A stretch of DNA of 64,000 nucleotides from CALBPI01 sp963922335 (GCA_963922335.1 CAWUIB010000001.1:186001-250000), one strand, 5' to 3'. Positions 9,001 through 17,758 are shown, counted from the stretch's first letter. Notes: a model not told the origin generated them from the sequence alone. Program-made: numbers and translations.

Positions 9001-9558
9001 ATGACGGTTTTTGACTGGGTGTTCACGGCGATTCTCGCGATTTCGATGATCGTGGGGGTGTTCCGAGGTTTCGTGAAAGAGGCGATTTCTGTCGGTTCCC
9101 TGCTTATTGCGGTTTGGGCCTCTTTCACTTTCGCGCCAATTGGCGAGGACCTGCTCGCGGAGTGGGTTGGGTCGGCTGCAGCGAGAGTATGGGCAGCTCG
9201 AATTATCATCTTCACATTGGTGCTGATGCTGGGTGGCCTTGTTGGCTGGGCAATTTCACGATTCATCAACCAGGTCGGTATGTCCGGTGTCGACCGAACG
9301 CTGGGACTCGGCTTCGGTCTCGCGCGTGGCGCCTTGATCGCTGGCTTGATTGTTCTTGTCGGACCTTACCTTGAGCTGGATCGCGACAGCGCCTGGCAGA
9401 ATTCACGGATGATGCCGTACATGCAGAAGGTTGCGGATGGCATTGCCATTCTGGCACCGCGCGCCCTCGACTACCTGCGAGAAGAGATCACACTGCCGGC
9501 ACCGACGTTGCAACCCGCTGAGCCGGAACCGCCATCGGACTCCGAGGAGGACGTCTGA
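9001..9558 (+). CDS. cvpA: CvpA family inner-membrane protein
   Basis: CvpA is a small inner-membrane protein, historically linked to colicin V export and purF expression, with an unclear biochemical role. The 185-residue product has four hydrophobic segments at about 3-20, 27-45, 60-83 and 100-122, with the family features DW near the N-terminus and GVFRGFVKE. The C-terminal 45 residues are polar and Glu/Pro-rich. It directly precedes purF, as expected. Its last codons carry the purF Shine-Dalgarno sequence, suggesting coupling. Confidence 0.92.
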   Translation: MTVFDWVFTAILAISMIVGVFRGFVKEAISVGSLLIAVWASFTFAPIGEDLLAEWVGSAAARVWAARIIIFTLVLMLGGLVGWAISRFINQVGMSGVDRTLGLGFGLARGALIAGLIVLVGPYLELDRDSAWQNSRMMPYMQKVADGIAILAPRALDYLREEITLPAPTLQPAEPEPPSDSEEDV

Positions 9559-9559
9559 G

Positions 9560-11062
9560 ATGTGTGGTGTGGTCGGTATCGCGGGCGGCGGCGCACCGGT
9601 CAATCAAGCGATTTACGATGCTCTGACCGTCATGCAGCACCGCGGCCAGGATGCAGCGGGCATAGTGACGACCGACAACCGCAACGTCTTCGCGCGCAAG
9701 AAGAATGGACTGGTTCGTGATGTTTTCCAGCAGCGCCACATGGAGCGTCTTGTCGGCAATGCCGGTATCGGCCATGTGCGCTATCCCACCGCCGGTTGCT
9801 CGAGTTCTGGCGAGGCGCAGCCTTTCTATGTGAATTCACCCTACGGCATTGTGCTTGCCCACAACGGCAACCTGACCAACGCCGATGCCCTCGGCGATAT
9901 GCTGGTGCAGAGCGAGCGTCGTCATATCAACACCGGTTCCGATTCTGAGGTGCTACTTAATGTGTTCGCACATGAGCTGGCCGCTGCAACGGACGAGGAG
10001 GGGTTTCGCCCCGGTACGCTGTTTGCGGCGATTGAGGCCATGGCGAAGCGTTGTGTTGGTGGATATGCCGTAGTTGCTATGGTGATCGGGCATGGTTTGG
10101 TCGGGTTTCGCGACCCTTGGGGTATTCGGCCGCTGGTCTTGGGCAGTCGCGAAGATGATGGACGCACCGAATACATGATCGCATCCGAGTCGGTTGCACT
10201 CGATGCGTTGGGTTTCACTCGTGAGCGTGACATCGCACCCGGGGAAGCCGTGTTGATCGATGCGAACGGTCGCTTGCACGCCCAGCAGTGCGTGATGCGA
10301 CAGTCCTACTCACCGTGCATATTCGAGTACGTGTATTTCGCGCGACCGGATTCGATCATCGATAACATTTCTGTTTACAAGGCGCGCCTGCGGATGGGTG
10401 ATTGCCTGGCCGAAAAGATTCTGCGCTTACGGCCGGACCACGACATCGACGTTGTTATTCCCATCCCTGATACGAGCAGGACAGCTGCGGTACAGGTTGC
10501 CCATGGCTTGGGTGTGAAGTATCGCGAAGGTTTCATCAAGAATCGCTATATCGGCAGAACATTCATCATGCCCGGTCAGGAGCAGCGTGAGCGTTCGGTA
10601 CGCAGAAAGCTCAATGCCATTGATCTCGAGTTTCGCGGCAAAAACGTCCTCCTGGTCGACGATTCAATCGTGCGTGGTACGACATCACAACAGATCATCC
10701 GCATGGCGCGAGAAGCAGGTGCACGGAATGTGTACTTTGCCTCGGCCGCACCGCCTGTGCGATACCCGAACGTCTACGGTATCGATATGCCTGCTGCGCG
10801 TGAGCTGATCGCTCACGAAAGAACCGATAGCCAAATCGAGCAGGCTATTGAGGCGGACTGGCTGATCTACCAGGACCTCGATGGTCTGATTGAATCCGTC
10901 AAACATGATCACGCGGGAATCCAGGATTTCGATACTTCCTGTTTTTCTGGTGACTACGTCACAGGGGATGTCACGGATGACTACCTTCAACGCGTGGCGA
11001 ACCAGCGCGGGGAACGCCCTGCACTGAAACATGTTGGAGGTGCCAAACATGCTGCGGGCTGA
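9560..11062 (+). CDS. purF: Amidophosphoribosyltransferase
   Basis: First committed enzyme of purine synthesis: PRPP plus glutamine to 5-phosphoribosylamine. The ATG at 9560, after GAGGAGG (9544-9550), gives MCGVVGI, so C2 becomes the N-terminal nucleophile without a propeptide, as in the E. coli-type enzyme. The C-terminal phosphoribosyltransferase domain carries the PRPP loop VLLVDDSIVRGTTS at about 363. The length of 500 residues is normal. In-frame sequence upstream (to 9431) lies inside cvpA and is not translated. The end overlaps the downstream miaE gene. Confidence 0.96.
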   Translation: MCGVVGIAGGGAPVNQAIYDALTVMQHRGQDAAGIVTTDNRNVFARKKNGLVRDVFQQRHMERLVGNAGIGHVRYPTAGCSSSGEAQPFYVNSPYGIVLAHNGNLTNADALGDMLVQSERRHINTGSDSEVLLNVFAHELAAATDEEGFRPGTLFAAIEAMAKRCVGGYAVVAMVIGHGLVGFRDPWGIRPLVLGSREDDGRTEYMIASESVALDALGFTRERDIAPGEAVLIDANGRLHAQQCVMRQSYSPCIFEYVYFARPDSIIDNISVYKARLRMGDCLAEKILRLRPDHDIDVVIPIPDTSRTAAVQVAHGLGVKYREGFIKNRYIGRTFIMPGQEQRERSVRRKLNAIDLEFRGKNVLLVDDSIVRGTTSQQIIRMAREAGARNVYFASAAPPVRYPNVYGIDMPAARELIAHERTDSQIEQAIEADWLIYQDLDGLIESVKHDHAGIQDFDTSCFSGDYVTGDVTDDYLQRVANQRGERPALKHVGGAKHAAG

Positions 11063-11714
11063 ACAGCGAGAGGGCTCGTTCGCGGCAGAGGTGCCGGAGG
11101 CGATTCGGCAATTTCTGCAAGAGCCTTCATCACGAGCGTGGGCCGAGGCGGCCGCTGCGGATTTGTCGACGCTGTTGATCGATCACGGCAATTGCGAACT
11201 CAAAGCGGCGAGCACTGCGTTGTCGCTGTTGCACAAGTATGCGCAACACGATGCGTTGGTCTGGCGCATGTCACGTCTGGCTCGGGAAGAGCTTCGCCAT
11301 TATGAGCAAGTGAGGCAAATCGCTACAGAGTTAGGTGTTGAATGGGCGCCGCGAAGCGCCTCGGTTTACGCCGCAGGGCTGCGAGCTGAGATATCGCAAA
11401 ATGAACCGCAACGGCTGATCGATACGCTGATCATCGGTGCATTTATTGAGGCTCGCTCTTGTGAGCGTTTTGCGTTGATCGCACCCGAGCTGCCGGAACG
11501 GCTTGCTCGCTTTTATCGTGGCTTGTTGGCTTCAGAGGCACGCCATTTCGCGCACTACCTGGAATTGGCCCAGTCGTTCTCGCAGGAGTCGATCGAGTCG
11601 CGAGTCGATGCAATTCGACGCCGCGAACAGGGCCTGATCGCGCAGCCGGCGACTGAAGTACGCTTCCACAGTGGCCCGCCATCGATCGCTATCGAGGCAG
11701 CGATTCGAGCCTGA
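11049..11714 (+). CDS. miaE: tRNA-(ms2io6A37) hydroxylase
   Basis: MiaE is a ferritin-like diiron monooxygenase that hydroxylates the isopentenyl chain of ms2i6A37 in tRNAs reading U-codons. The 221-residue helical product carries the expected ligand clusters: NCELKAAST, the ExxH in REELRHYEQ, a Glu in AFIEARSCERF, and SEARHFAHYL. The ATG at 11049 is preferred over 11031 because GGAGG (11036-11040) precedes it at good spacing. It overlaps purF by 14 bases. Its 3' end overlaps the opposing lpxH end by 26 bases. Confidence 0.9.
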   Translation: MLRAEQREGSFAAEVPEAIRQFLQEPSSRAWAEAAAADLSTLLIDHGNCELKAASTALSLLHKYAQHDALVWRMSRLAREELRHYEQVRQIATELGVEWAPRSASVYAAGLRAEISQNEPQRLIDTLIIGAFIEARSCERFALIAPELPERLARFYRGLLASEARHFAHYLELAQSFSQESIESRVDAIRRREQGLIAQPATEVRFHSGPPSIAIEAAIRA

Positions 11715-12414
11715 AGCCAGATTGTTCCCATCTACCGACGCTTCCCTGGGTGTACCAGTCGCCGAGGACAAAGCGTTGCGCAGACCGGCCGTCGGGCAAG
11801 GTGAGGTTGTGAATCGCGGGCCGATGGGTATGTCCGTGCAGCATGCACGTCACATCGTGCTCGACAAGTGCCGCTTCAATGGCTTGCGCGTTCACGTCCA
11901 TGATGTCCATTGACTTCGCGGCGTTCGCCGACGCGCTCTCACTTCGCGCTTGCCCCGCCATCTGACGTCGCGCCTCAATCGGCAGCGATAGCACCTGCTG
12001 TTGCCAGGCTGGATCGCGTACGGTCTTGCGAACTGCCTGGTACTCGACGTCATCGGTGCAATAGCGGTCGCCGTGACTGAGCAAAACGCGTGTGCCTTCG
12101 ATCTCATGCACAACGGGATCGTTCAGGACCGTCATGCCCGTACGATGCGCGAATTGCTCGCCGACGAGAAAATCGCGGTTACCGTGCATGAAGAACGTGG
12201 GGATGCCCAGCCTGCTGAATGCTGCGAACGCATCCTGAACCGTCGCATAGTGGGGCTCGGGATCATCGTCGCCAATCCACGCCTCGAACAGATCGCCGAG
12301 TACGTAGAGCGCGTCGGCCTTTTTGGCATCGCCTGCCAGAAAGTCGATCAATTGGTGCGCGATCTCCGGCGCGCGCGGATCGATGTGCAGATCGGAAATG
12401 AAAAGCGTAGTCAC
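11689..12414 (-). CDS. lpxH: UDP-2,3-diacylglucosamine diphosphatase
   Basis: Hydrolyses UDP-2,3-diacylglucosamine to lipid X, the fourth lipid A step, at the inner-membrane cytoplasmic face. It is a calcineurin-type metallophosphatase with a complete metal site: D8 and H10 (SDLHID), D41 (LGDLFEAWIGDD), N79 (HGNRD), H114 (LSHGD), and H195/H197 (HGHTH). The length of 241 residues is typical. The start is GTG; its GTGA overlaps the cyclophilin stop, so the two form one minus-strand unit. The end runs 26 bases into miaE on the other strand. Confidence 0.95.
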   Translation of the reverse strand: MTTLFISDLHIDPRAPEIAHQLIDFLAGDAKKADALYVLGDLFEAWIGDDDPEPHYATVQDAFAAFSRLGIPTFFMHGNRDFLVGEQFAHRTGMTVLNDPVVHEIEGTRVLLSHGDRYCTDDVEYQAVRKTVRDPAWQQQVLSLPIEARRQMAGQARSESASANAAKSMDIMDVNAQAIEAALVEHDVTCMLHGHTHRPAIHNLTLPDGRSAQRFVLGDWYTQGSVGRWEQSGFRLESLPR

Positions 12415-13082
12415 TCGGTGTCCTGCAGTGCTTCCAGATCTGCCTCTGCAGCTTCCAGCGCCGCCTGGGCTCTTTTCGCGATTTCCTCTTGCGACAGTCG
12501 TGTGGCGCGCTTAATGATAATCGGCAGAGCTGGCACATCCTCTGCGAACGGTCCTCCTGGGCCCGTTGGTGCTGCCGCGATTCTATCGAGTGTCTCCATG
12601 CCTTCGATGACCTGACCAAAAACGGTGTAACCCCATCGGTCTGGTCTCGGGTCGAGTCGGGAATTGTCGGCGAGGTTGATGTAGAAACTTGCCGTTGCGC
12701 TGTGAGGGTCATCGGTCCGGGCCATTGCGATGGTCCCGCGCTGATTGCTTAGTCCATTCCCCGATTCGTTGACCACGGCTGGTGCGCCTTCCTTCGCTCG
12801 ATAGTCGATCGTATGGCTACCGCCTTGCGCGACGAACGTGCCAATCACACGGTGAAAGATCGTACCGTCATAGAAGCCCTCGTCCACCAGTGTCACGAAG
12901 TGTTTTGCGGTCAGGGGCGCGCGACGCGCGTCTAGCTCAACTATGAACTCGCCCTGACTGGTTTCCATGAGAATTTGCGGATAGCCACCAACCAGCCCGG
13001 CAGATTGCGCTTGGGCGGGCGTCTGCCCAGCGGTGGTCAGGAGGATGCACATTAATGTCGCAAGTGCGCCGCGTGTAAACAT
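12411..13082 (-). CDS. Periplasmic cyclophilin-type peptidyl-prolyl isomerase
   Basis: Accelerates proline cis-trans isomerisation. From the ATG at 13082 (preceded by GGAGCGG) the 223-residue product begins with a signal peptide of about 27 residues ending AQAQS, so it is exported; an ATG at 13097 is possible. The cyclophilin fold shows FHRVIGTFVAQGG and SNQRGTIAMAR. A charged Ala/Glu-rich C-terminal extension (RAQAALEAAEADLEAL) may form a short coiled coil. Open frame further upstream crosses tRNA genes and is not coding. lpxH neighbours are often cytoplasmic PpiB; this copy is PpiA-like in location. Confidence 0.9.
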   Translation of the reverse strand: MFTRGALATLMCILLTTAGQTPAQAQSAGLVGGYPQILMETSQGEFIVELDARRAPLTAKHFVTLVDEGFYDGTIFHRVIGTFVAQGGSHTIDYRAKEGAPAVVNESGNGLSNQRGTIAMARTDDPHSATASFYINLADNSRLDPRPDRWGYTVFGQVIEGMETLDRIAAAPTGPGGPFAEDVPALPIIIKRATRLSQEEIAKRAQAALEAAEADLEALQDTE

Positions 13083-13154
13083 GGGAAACCGCTCCATAAT
13101 TTGTCGAATGCCGCGGAACATAGCAGAGCAGACCATTGATCGGTACCTGCGTCG

Positions 13155-13184
13155 TTGACGCTGCTTCGCTCGCGCGCGCATAAT
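13155..13184 (+). promoter_or_regulatory. Sigma-70 promoter for the tRNA-Pro/Arg/His cluster
   Basis: TTGACG (13155-13160) and CATAAT (13179-13184) are separated by 18 bases, followed by a GC-rich discriminator (GCGCGTCGC) typical of stringently controlled stable-RNA promoters. Predicted initiation near 13191 is about 26 bases before tRNA-Pro. Confidence 0.6.
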
Positions 13185-13216
13185 GCGCGTCGCAAAAGCG
13201 TACAAGCATCCGTAAC

Positions 13217-13293
13217 CGGGGCATGGCGCAGTCTGGTAGCGCATCTGCTTTGGGAGCAGAGGGTCGGGAGTTCGAATCTCTCTGCCCCGACCA
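13217..13293 (+). tRNA. tRNA-Pro (anticodon TGG)
   Basis: The 77-base cloverleaf has acceptor arm CGGGGCA/TGCCCCG, anticodon loop TTTGGGA giving TGG, T-loop TTCGAAT, discriminator A and an encoded CCA. It is the first of three closely spaced tRNA genes. Confidence 0.97.
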
Positions 13294-13330
13294 CGGTTGT
13301 AACGTCTTTTGCAGATAGGATCCGGACAAC

Positions 13331-13407
13331 GCGCCCGTAGCTCAACTGGATAGAGCATCGGCCTTCTAAGCCGGCGGTTGCAGGTTCGAGTCCTGCCGGG
13401 CGTGCCA
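13331..13407 (+). tRNA. tRNA-Arg (anticodon TCT)
   Basis: The 77-base cloverleaf has acceptor GCGCCCG paired with CGGGCGT (terminal G-U), anticodon loop TTCTAAG giving TCT, T-loop TTCGAGT, discriminator G and an encoded CCA. It reads AGA/AGG codons. Confidence 0.97.
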
Positions 13408-13450
13408 GGGTCCCGGTTACAGGGGAGGCGCATAGCGCCGAAAAATCTGT

Positions 13451-13527
13451 GGTGGGCGTAGCTCAGTTGGTAGAGCCCCGGGTTGTGATCCCGGTCGTCG
13501 TGGGTTCGAGTCCCATCGTCCACCCCA
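13451..13527 (+). tRNA. tRNA-His (anticodon GTG)
   Basis: The acceptor GTGGGCG/CGTCCAC is preceded by the extra G-1 (13451) opposite C73, the histidine identity pair. The anticodon loop TTGTGAT gives GTG, and CCA is encoded. The following coding gene has its ribosome site within 7-17 bases of the tRNA end. Confidence 0.97.
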
Positions 13528-13544
13528 TTCCCAGGGAGGGGAGC

Positions 13545-14000
13545 ATGGGATCTGACGCCAGCAAGAATGGTGATACCAAGATCGAGATCAGCAGCGTCAT
13601 GTTGATCGATGACTGTGAAGTCGACCGGATGCAGTGTGAGCGCTTGCTAGGCAAGGCGAGATTCGCGATGCGCTTATTTCGATATCCGGCTGCCAAGCAG
13701 GCACTGACCGACCTGGTTGAGCGTGCTTCGCAGAACGATTCGCCGGATGTGGTCCTTCTTGACCTCAACATGCCGTCCATGGACGGGTTCGAGTTTCTCG
13801 ATGCAGCGTCACAGTCTCTTGGTGATTCGCTGGGGGGCACCAAGGTGGTCATGATGTCGGACGCGATGATCGAGGCCGATCAGCGCCGCGCCGAATCGCA
13901 CCCGGCAGTCCGCATGGTTCTGCACAAGCCGCTGGATCGCAGCGATCTGGATCGAATCACTGACCTTGCGGCTACCGAACCTCGAAAAGCTGATCTTTAG
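13545..14000 (+). CDS. Stand-alone receiver-domain response regulator
   Basis: A 152-residue single-domain CheY-like protein with no output domain. The phosphorylation site is complete: acidic pair D22/D23 (LIDDCEVD), phospho-acceptor D73 in LLDLNMPSMDG, switch serine S105 (MMSDA) and K128 (LHKPLD). The ATG at 13545 follows the strong ribosome site GGGAGGGGAG (13534-13543). It lies between tRNA-His and tRNA-Leu, with 17 bases to the former, so its message is probably part of the tRNA precursor. No histidine kinase is adjacent. The partner and role are unknown; the N-terminal 15 residues are a polar tail. Confidence 0.9.
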   Translation: MGSDASKNGDTKIEISSVMLIDDCEVDRMQCERLLGKARFAMRLFRYPAAKQALTDLVERASQNDSPDVVLLDLNMPSMDGFEFLDAASQSLGDSLGGTKVVMMSDAMIEADQRRAESHPAVRMVLHKPLDRSDLDRITDLAATEPRKADL

Positions 14001-14028
14001 AGGCGTTCTACAAGCGCACATCCTGCGT

Positions 14029-14034
14029 TATACT
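14029..14034 (+). promoter_or_regulatory. -10 element (TATACT) before tRNA-Leu
   Basis: TATACT followed by a GC-rich AGCGGG discriminator, 24 bases before tRNA-Leu. The possible -35 (TTCTAC, 16-base spacer) is weak. It could give tRNA-Leu its own promoter. Confidence 0.4.
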
Positions 14035-14058
14035 AGCGGGCTACTTTCAGGCATAGAT

Positions 14059-14143
<85 letters not shown>

Positions 14144-14226
14144 GCCTTTGCTCCAAAACGGTGTGCTGAGAATTGCGCACCGCCCGTTAATCCCCGGTAA
14201 CAGAAGAGATCGGAAGGTAATCACCG

Positions 14227-15519
14227 ATGATGGTATCCGTTGAGTCCAGCGGCGCACTTGAGCGCCGGATGCGAGTCCAAGTCCCCGCGAATGAGATCGA
14301 TCAAAAAGTCTCTGAGCGTCTAAAGCAGGTTGGGCGAAATGCCAAGGTCGAGGGCTTCCGACCCGGCAAGGTTCCGGCCAAGGTCGTGGCCAAGCGCTAC
14401 GGGCCGCAGATTCGCCAGGAGGTGATCTCGGAGGTGATGCAGTCGAGCTACGCGCAGGCGATCCAGAAGGAAGCGCTGGCGCCCGCCGGTAACCCCAGCA
14501 TCGAGACCGAGGCTGCGGATGCGGGCGAGGACTTCACCTACATTGCGACCTTTGAGGTTTTCCCGGAAGTTGAGCTCAAGGATCTCGACAAGATGTCCAT
14601 CGAGTTGGCTGAGGTCGAAATTGAAGACGCCGACGTCGACAAAGTGATCGATAGCCTGCGCACGCAGCGGTCGACTTGGGAAGCGGTTGATCGCGCGGCG
14701 GGCGATGGCGACCAGGTCATAGTCGATTTCGAAGGGAAGCTGGATGGCGAAGAGATTCCGAACGGTTCCGGAAAGAACGTTCCGGTCGAGCTGGGCGCTG
14801 GTCAGATGCTCGATGACTTCGAGAACGCCCTTGCTGGTATCGCAGCGGGCGAGACGCGAGAGTTTGATGTTTCCTACCCCGAGGATTATCCGGCGGAAGA
14901 GCTGGCAGGGAAGGTCGGGCAGTTCACTGCAACCGTAAGCGCCGTTAACGAGCGCATCGTTCCGGAAATCGACGAGGAGTTCGTCAAGTCGTTCGGTGTG
15001 GAAGACGGTAGCCTAGCCACGCTGAAGAGCGAGGTCCGACAAAACATGCAGGCTGAGCTCGCTACCAAACTTGCAGCGGACACCAAGCAGCAGGTCTTCG
15101 AGCAACTACTCGAACACAATCCCATCGAGGTGCCCAAGGCGTTAGTCCATCAGGAGGCAGCGGCCATGCAACAACAGGCCATGCGTCAGATGGGTATTGA
15201 AGATCCCGAGAAAGCACCGGCGCTGACAGAGTTTTTGTCAGGTGCAACGCGTCGCGTGCAGATCAGCCTTCTGATCCAGGAATTCATCAGCGCCGAGAAA
15301 TTAGAGCTTGATCGGTCGAGAATTCCGGAGAAAATCAAATCGTTGTTTGCTGGCTATGATGAAAACGAGGAAATGGTCGCTAACTACGCGAACGACCCTC
15401 GTTTTTTGCAGCAGATCGAACCGATGGTGATGGAAGAACAAGCAATCGAAGCGCTTCGTACGAAGGCGACGGAAAGCAGCAAGAAGGTGGGTTTTCAGGA
15501 ATATATGGACGCGCGCTGA
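14227..15519 (+). CDS. tig: Trigger factor
   Basis: Ribosome-associated chaperone that meets nascent chains at the exit tunnel. The N-terminal ribosome-docking signature is GFRPGKVPAKVV (about 41-52). A central FKBP-type domain begins near DGDQVIVDFEGKLDGE, and a helical C-terminal chaperone domain follows. The length is 430 residues, normal for the family. GGAAGGT at 14212-14218 is a good ribosome site; the ATG codons at 14227 and 14230 cannot be separated. It heads the classical tig-clpP-clpX-lon order. Confidence 0.96.
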   Translation: MMVSVESSGALERRMRVQVPANEIDQKVSERLKQVGRNAKVEGFRPGKVPAKVVAKRYGPQIRQEVISEVMQSSYAQAIQKEALAPAGNPSIETEAADAGEDFTYIATFEVFPEVELKDLDKMSIELAEVEIEDADVDKVIDSLRTQRSTWEAVDRAAGDGDQVIVDFEGKLDGEEIPNGSGKNVPVELGAGQMLDDFENALAGIAAGETREFDVSYPEDYPAEELAGKVGQFTATVSAVNERIVPEIDEEFVKSFGVEDGSLATLKSEVRQNMQAELATKLAADTKQQVFEQLLEHNPIEVPKALVHQEAAAMQQQAMRQMGIEDPEKAPALTEFLSGATRRVQISLLIQEFISAEKLELDRSRIPEKIKSLFAGYDENEEMVANYANDPRFLQQIEPMVMEEQAIEALRTKATESSKKVGFQEYMDAR

Positions 15520-15604
15520 GTTATGCATAGAACTCATAGAGCATTAGGTCGTCTAAGCGTATAGTTCGAGACAAATCGAAACAGCAAAATTGGTAGTGGA
15601 GCAC

Positions 15605-16231
15605 ATGCAAACAACCCCGACCGCACTAAATCTGGTCCCGATGGTGGTAGAACAAACCGCCCGGGGAGAGCGTTCTTACGACATCTATTCGCGACTTTTG
15701 AAGGAGCGAGTGTTGTTTATGGTGGGTCCCGTCGAAGACCACATGGCCAATCTCATTGTCGCGCAGCTGCTGTTCCTGGAGTCAGAGAATCCGGACAAAG
15801 ATATTCATTTCTATATCAACTCGCCGGGCGGTGCCGTGACAGCCGGGCTCGCGATCTACGACACGATGCAGTTCATCAAATGCGACGTCAGTACGATCTG
15901 CGTAGGTCAGGCGGCGAGCATGGGTGCATTGCTGCTGTGTGGCGGCGCTGAAGGCAAACGGTTTGCACTGCCTCATTCGCGCATCATGGTGCATCAGCCA
16001 AGCGCGGGTTTCTCGGGTCAGGCCACCGATATCGACATACACGCGCGCGAAATCCTGGAGATGAAAAAGCGCTTGAACGAAATCATGGCTCGCCACACCG
16101 GACAACCATTCGACAAGATTCAACAGGACACCGAGCGGGACAACTTCATGAGTAGTGAAGCAGCTCGTGAGTACGGTTTGATCGATACTGTCCTGGAGCG
16201 TCGCCCGGAGAGTATGTCGACAGGAGATTGA
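15605..16231 (+). CDS. clpP: ATP-dependent Clp protease proteolytic subunit
   Basis: Tetradecameric serine peptidase that degrades substrates unfolded by ClpX or ClpA. The catalytic triad is S105 (GQAASMGA), H130 (MVHQP) and D179 (TERDN). The ATG at 15605 is chosen because the product then has 208 residues, close to the family norm, with a short cleavable propeptide; an upstream TTG (15590) adds five residues. GTGGAG sits close to this ATG. It lies 85 bases after tig and 146 before clpX. Confidence 0.96.
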   Translation: MQTTPTALNLVPMVVEQTARGERSYDIYSRLLKERVLFMVGPVEDHMANLIVAQLLFLESENPDKDIHFYINSPGGAVTAGLAIYDTMQFIKCDVSTICVGQAASMGALLLCGGAEGKRFALPHSRIMVHQPSAGFSGQATDIDIHAREILEMKKRLNEIMARHTGQPFDKIQQDTERDNFMSSEAAREYGLIDTVLERRPESMSTGD

Positions 16232-16293
16232 CGCCAAGGCCAAGGCCTCCGGCATAGGATCTGTGATAGGGCCCCCAAGGCGGGTTTCAGGTT

Positions 16294-16322
16294 TTGCGGC
16301 GGCCGTAACAGGCGTGTTATAT
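16294..16322 (+). promoter_or_regulatory. Possible sigma-70 promoter for clpX
   Basis: TTGCGG (16294-16299) and TTATAT (16317-16322) are separated by 17 bases in the 146-base clpP-clpX gap, about 56 bases upstream of the clpX ATG. It would allow clpX expression apart from clpP. Confidence 0.4.
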
Positions 16323-16377
16323 ACGAGCTAATAGTCCGGTCTCTTTGGGTAAGGCCGGAGCAGAGGTAACAGCAGGT

Positions 16378-17673
16378 ATGACAGACGAGAAACGCGGCAA
16401 GGGCGACGACAGCAAGCTGCTTTATTGTTCTTTTTGCGGCAAGAGCCAGCACGAGGTTCGCAAACTGATTGCGGGCCCATCCGTATTCATCTGTGATGAG
16501 TGCGTGGAGCTCTGCAACGACATTATCCGCGAAGAGCTCGAAGAGAGTTCGGAGCTCGGCAGTCAGAAGTTGCCAAAGCCTGCGGAGATCAATGCGACGC
16601 TCGACGACTACGTTATCGGTCAGGCGCGCGCCAAGCGGGTACTCTCGGTTGCGGTCTACAACCACTACAAACGGTTGGAGAGCAAAGCGAGCGATCGCGG
16701 TCGCGATGAGGTCGAACTCGCCAAGAGCAACATTCTGCTGGTCGGCCCTACGGGTTGCGGTAAGACACTGCTGGCCGAGACGCTCGCGAGACTATTGAAC
16801 GTACCGTTCACGATCGCTGACGCGACGACGCTGACAGAGGCTGGTTACGTCGGGGAAGATGTCGAGAACATCATTCAAAAGCTCCTTCAAAAGTGCGACT
16901 ACGACGTCGAGAAGGCGCAGACCGGTATCGTTTACATCGACGAAATCGACAAGATTTCAAGAAAGTCTGACAACCCCTCGATTACCCGGGATGTTTCCGG
17001 CGAGGGCGTCCAGCAGGCGCTGCTGAAATTGATTGAAGGCACCGTAGCTTCGGTCCCACCGCAGGGCGGTCGAAAGCACCCTCAGCAGGAATTTCTGCAG
17101 GTAGACACCTCCAACATCCTGTTCATTTGCGGCGGGGCGTTTGCGGGTCTTGAAAAAATTATCCGGGATCGCTCCTCGAAGAGCGGCATCGGTTTTGTTG
17201 CCGAAGTGCGCAACAACGAAGACGACGGCGCAATTGGCGAGCTGTTGCACGATGTTGAGCCAGAGGATCTCATCAGGTTCGGCCTGATTCCTGAGTTCGT
17301 CGGCAGGCTTCCTGTTGTCGCAACACTGGAAGAGCTGGACGAGGACGCACTTGTCACGATTCTCGTCGAGCCTCGAAACGCCCTGACCAAGCAGTACAAG
17401 AAGCTGTTCGATATGGAAGGCGTGGAGCTTGAATTCCGCAAAGACGCTTTGACCGCGGTAGCGCGCAAGGCCATGGAGCGCAAGACAGGTGCTCGAGGAT
17501 TGCGGACGATTCTTGAGAATGTCTTGCTTGACACGATGTACGATCTTCCATCTTTAACCAACGCCAGCAAAGTCGTTGTCGACGAGTCGGTGGTCGTCGG
17601 TGAGAATGCGCCGTACATCATCTACGAGTCGGATGATCCTGAGGTTGAGCCCCGGGCTACTGGCTCAGACTGA
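16378..17673 (+). CDS. clpX: ClpX ATP-dependent unfoldase
   Basis: AAA+ hexamer that recognises tagged substrates and feeds them to ClpP. The N-terminal zinc-binding domain has C17, C20, C39 and C42. Walker A GPTGCGKT is at about 123-130, Walker B is IVYIDEIDK, and the ClpP-docking IGF-type loop reads SGIGFVAEV. The length of 431 residues is near E. coli ClpX. The ATG at 16378 follows AGAGGTAAC; the longer frame from 16345 adds a non-conserved tail. A strong terminator follows the gene. Confidence 0.97.
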   Translation: MTDEKRGKGDDSKLLYCSFCGKSQHEVRKLIAGPSVFICDECVELCNDIIREELEESSELGSQKLPKPAEINATLDDYVIGQARAKRVLSVAVYNHYKRLESKASDRGRDEVELAKSNILLVGPTGCGKTLLAETLARLLNVPFTIADATTLTEAGYVGEDVENIIQKLLQKCDYDVEKAQTGIVYIDEIDKISRKSDNPSITRDVSGEGVQQALLKLIEGTVASVPPQGGRKHPQQEFLQVDTSNILFICGGAFAGLEKIIRDRSSKSGIGFVAEVRNNEDDGAIGELLHDVEPEDLIRFGLIPEFVGRLPVVATLEELDEDALVTILVEPRNALTKQYKKLFDMEGVELEFRKDALTAVARKAMERKTGARGLRTILENVLLDTMYDLPSLTNASKVVVDESVVVGENAPYIIYESDDPEVEPRATGSD

Positions 17674-17688
17674 TATCGCGTAACTAAA

Positions 17689-17726
17689 GCCGGGGTGCGC
17701 CAGCGTGGTGCACCCCGGTTTTTTTT
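17689..17726 (+). terminator. Rho-independent terminator after clpX
   Basis: A GC-rich hairpin with arms CCGGGGTGC (17690-17698) and GCACCCCGG (17710-17718) is followed by eight T residues. It separates clpX from lon, consistent with lon having its own promoter just downstream. Confidence 0.88.
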
Positions 17727-17729
17727 GTG

Positions 17730-17758
17730 CTTGATTCTTGTGACTCGCGCCCCCATCT
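17730..17758 (+). promoter_or_regulatory. Heat-shock (sigma-32) promoter for lon
   Basis: CTTGATT (17730-17736) and CCCCATCT (17751-17758) are separated by 14 bases, closely matching the RpoH consensus CTTGAAA - 13-15 - CCCCATnT. It lies between the clpX terminator and lon, with about 65 bases from predicted initiation to the lon start codon. Confidence 0.72.

Noticed and set aside
13098..13523. N-terminal extension of the cyclophilin gene and small frames across tRNA genes
   Set aside because: These frames run through tRNA genes; the signal peptide and ribosome site fix the cyclophilin start at 13082.
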